In this document: piece by piece, positions 62,461 to 64,000 of the stretch
Numbering within the stretch: position 1 is the stretch's first letter
Layout: each line of letters begins with the position of its first letter
Assembly (NCBI RefSeq): GCF_001021975.1
Contig: NZ_CP009928.1
Coordinates: 2,484,001-2,548,000 of the forward strand
Reading direction: 5' to 3'
DNA length: 64,000 bases
DNA from: Chryseobacterium gallinarum
GTDB taxonomy: Bacteria; Bacteroidota; Bacteroidia; Flavobacteriales; Weeksellaceae
Program-made: the position numbers and the translations under genes
The notes under the pieces: generated by a model
What the model saw: the letters and a program-made list of their open reading frames with translations, nothing else
The model's database searches: none
What the model was told of the DNA's origin: nothing

Positions 62461-63840
62461 TTATAGTCCGAACATTCTTGCGAACAAATCCGGGAATATT
62501 CCCAGGATAATAATTGCTGCAATGACAACTACGGCAATAATGTTGTAAGTAAGCGTTACTTTCTCTGAAGATTTAAATGTTGATTCTTTAAAGAAAAACA
62601 TCGCTATGATTAATCTTAAATAGTAAGCGATCGACAGGGCAGACCCTAACACTGCTACCAGTACCAAGAAAGCGGCACCGTTCATCGCTTGGGAGAATAA
62701 AGCAAATTTCCCCATGAAACCTGCAGTTAATGGAACTCCTGCCATTGAAAGCATAGAGATGGCAGATGCTGTTGCCAATAATGGTTCTGTTTTGGCCAGT
62801 CCTTTGAAGGCTCCGTAAGACGTTTCCCTTTTTAATTTTTCTACCCAGATCAGGCACATGAAAACTCCTACTGTAGATAATGAATAAGCGAATAAATAAA
62901 ACGCTAAATTATAAGTAGAAAGGCTAGTCATTCCGAAGAATACCAATCCGATGTATCCGGCATGAGACACTGAAGAGTAAGCCAGCATTCTTTTTGCATT
63001 CGTTTGAGCAAGACCCATAACGTTTGCTAAAAGTAATGTAATGATTAAGAATACTCCTAAAACATTAATCCACTCATGAGTAACGCCAGCAAATCCGATG
63101 GTCATTAATCTGAATAATGCGAAGAATCCTGAGATCTTTACAACACTTGCCATGAAAGCAGTGATCAACGACGGAGAACCTGTATATACATCTGGGCTCC
63201 ACATGTGGAAAGGCGCTAATGCTACTTTAAATGCCAATGCACAAAGGATTAATAAAACCCCAAGAATGAACATCACATTCGTAGTGTTTGCTACTCCGAA
63301 GTCATGGATTTTATATAAATCAAAGCTTCCTGCACTTCCGTAGATAAATGCGATTCCGAAAAGTAAGAAACCTGTTGCGAATGCACCCATTAAGAAATAC
63401 TTGATGGAAGCTTCATTAGATCTCAGATCAGTTTTGTTGGCTCCGGCCATTACATATAATGGAATTGAAAGGATTTCCACACCCAGGAACATGGTTACTA
63501 AGTTCTGGTATCCGAAAAGAACAATCCCTCCACACAATGCAAATAGCATCAAAGAATATAATTCCGACTGGTGGCTTCTGTGGTTGCTGAACGCAAAACC
63601 TCCCAGGAAGAATAACAATAAAGTTGTTACGATTGATATTTTAGTGAATAATGCAGCATTGGCACTGTACTCATACATATGCTTGTAATGGTCGAAGAAC
63701 GAACATTCAGGCATAAAACTTACGTACAATGCGATGATTAATCCCAAAATCCCAATGTATCTTGCGAATTTTCCTTGTTCAAAAACTCCTGAAAATAACG
63801 CAATAACTGCCGTTAGGAAAACAATAATTAAAACACTCAT
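62461..63840 (-). CDS. nuoN: NADH-quinone oxidoreductase subunit N
   Basis: A 459-residue antiporter-like membrane subunit of respiratory complex I, about 14 helices. Conserved charges are placed as in NuoN: Glu in FLGVEILSIPLYVM, Lys in ALAFKVALAPFHMWSPDVY, and KRMLAYSSVSHAGYIG. Last gene of the nuo operon, 16 bases after nuoM, and followed by a strong terminator. Length is typical. Confidence 0.95.
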   Translation of the reverse strand: MSVLIIVFLTAVIALFSGVFEQGKFARYIGILGLIIALYVSFMPECSFFDHYKHMYEYSANAALFTKISIVTTLLLFFLGGFAFSNHRSHQSELYSLMLFALCGGIVLFGYQNLVTMFLGVEILSIPLYVMAGANKTDLRSNEASIKYFLMGAFATGFLLFGIAFIYGSAGSFDLYKIHDFGVANTTNVMFILGVLLILCALAFKVALAPFHMWSPDVYTGSPSLITAFMASVVKISGFFALFRLMTIGFAGVTHEWINVLGVFLIITLLLANVMGLAQTNAKRMLAYSSVSHAGYIGLVFFGMTSLSTYNLAFYLFAYSLSTVGVFMCLIWVEKLKRETSYGAFKGLAKTEPLLATASAISMLSMAGVPLTAGFMGKFALFSQAMNGAAFLVLVAVLGSALSIAYYLRLIIAMFFFKESTFKSSEKVTLTYNIIAVVVIAAIIILGIFPDLFARMFGL

Positions 63841-63856
63841 TTCTTAAAATATCAAA

Positions 63857-64000
63857 TTAACTTACCATTGATTGGTAGATAAACTTCACTGAACTACTCA
63901 CCATGTCGATTACCGGTTGTGGGAAAATACCTAATAAGATCACAAAAACCGCTAAACTTGCCAATACGGAAAATTCTACAGCTGATAAATCTTTTGCTGT
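63857..64000 (-). CDS. nuoM: NADH-quinone oxidoreductase subunit M, C-terminal end
   Basis: The last 47 residues of a minus-strand frame running off the window edge: DLSAVEFSVLASLAVFVILL then GIFPQPVIDMVSSS. The D-L-x-x-x-E-x-x-x-L and G-x-x-P-x-P motifs are the final helix of NuoM, and position 16 bases before nuoN fits the usual nuoL-M-N order. Confidence 0.85.
   Translation of the reverse strand, partial: TAKDLSAVEFSVLASLAVFVILLGIFPQPVIDMVSSSVKFIYQSMVS

Noticed and set aside
1..64000. tRNA, rRNA, CRISPR array, integrase or complete insertion sequence
   Set aside because: None seen on reading both strands; direct-repeat/spacer patterns, cloverleaf-like blocks and transposase motifs are absent.

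Overview
The window is a chromosomal segment from a low-GC member of the Bacteroidota, most likely a Chryseobacterium-like bacterium (Weeksellaceae, Flavobacteriia). The support is: PorP/SprF and a type IX secretion (T9SS) sorting domain; families typical of the group (GIN-domain lipoprotein, DUF3822, DUF5606, PASTA protein next to ddl and rluD); no strong Shine-Dalgarno sequences; and many copies of the Bacteroidetes -7 promoter element TAnnTTTG a short distance before start codons. No rRNA, tRNA, CRISPR array, integrase or complete insertion sequence was seen.

Layout. 1-8.9 kb: truncated yceI, a secreted S9 peptidase, a luciferase-like monooxygenase, then sbcC-sbcD on the minus strand. 8.9-23.2 kb: housekeeping and envelope genes (VF530 protein, FKBP isomerase, YchJ-like protein, M3 peptidase, SPW protein, GIN lipoprotein, KefB antiporter with its oxidoreductase, lemA-TPM-TPM operon, folA, TRIC-type channel, coaD, ddl). 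23.3-27.8 kb: PASTA protein, rluD-type synthase, porP/sprF, hemW. 28.2-37.1 kb: an accessory island with a tail-fibre-like secreted protein, a small T9SS-sorted protein, a 2283-residue SpvB/RHS giant with a variable C-terminal domain, and a small lipoprotein that looks like its immunity partner. 37.5-44.1 kb: murI, rsmD, DUF3822, Smr protein, phosphodiesterase, serine hydrolase. 44.2-47.3 kb: a second accessory locus of two tandem leucine-rich-repeat lipoproteins behind a 487-residue protein without a signal peptide. 47.4-55.3 kb: sixA, ruvX-def, DUF5606, mazG, a beta-propeller lipoprotein and a phosphoesterase/beta-barrel giant. 55.3-62.3 kb: an HD domain fused to a Pycsar-type membrane effector domain, a small gene graveyard, a GAF protein and a DUF4838 pair. 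62.4-64 kb: nuoN and the end of nuoM.

The most interesting material is in the two accessory loci. In the first, the RHS giant has a Sec signal but no T9SS sorting domain, while the gene just upstream encodes little more than such a domain; this suggests a toxin whose export or anchoring signal is supplied by a separate protein. Its last ~150 residues carry a His...Cys arrangement like permuted papain/NlpC-P60 enzymes. In the second, a non-Sec protein is followed by duplicated periplasm-facing lipoproteins, as in effector-immunity sets. The orphan HD-Pycsar effector fusion is also notable because no cyclase gene is next to it. Several non-coding repeats (a 191-bp palindromic element, paired GGGCTTTAGCCC hairpins, a GC-richer structured intergenic block) look like dispersed genomic elements. 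All functions are inferred from reading the sequence; no searches were run.
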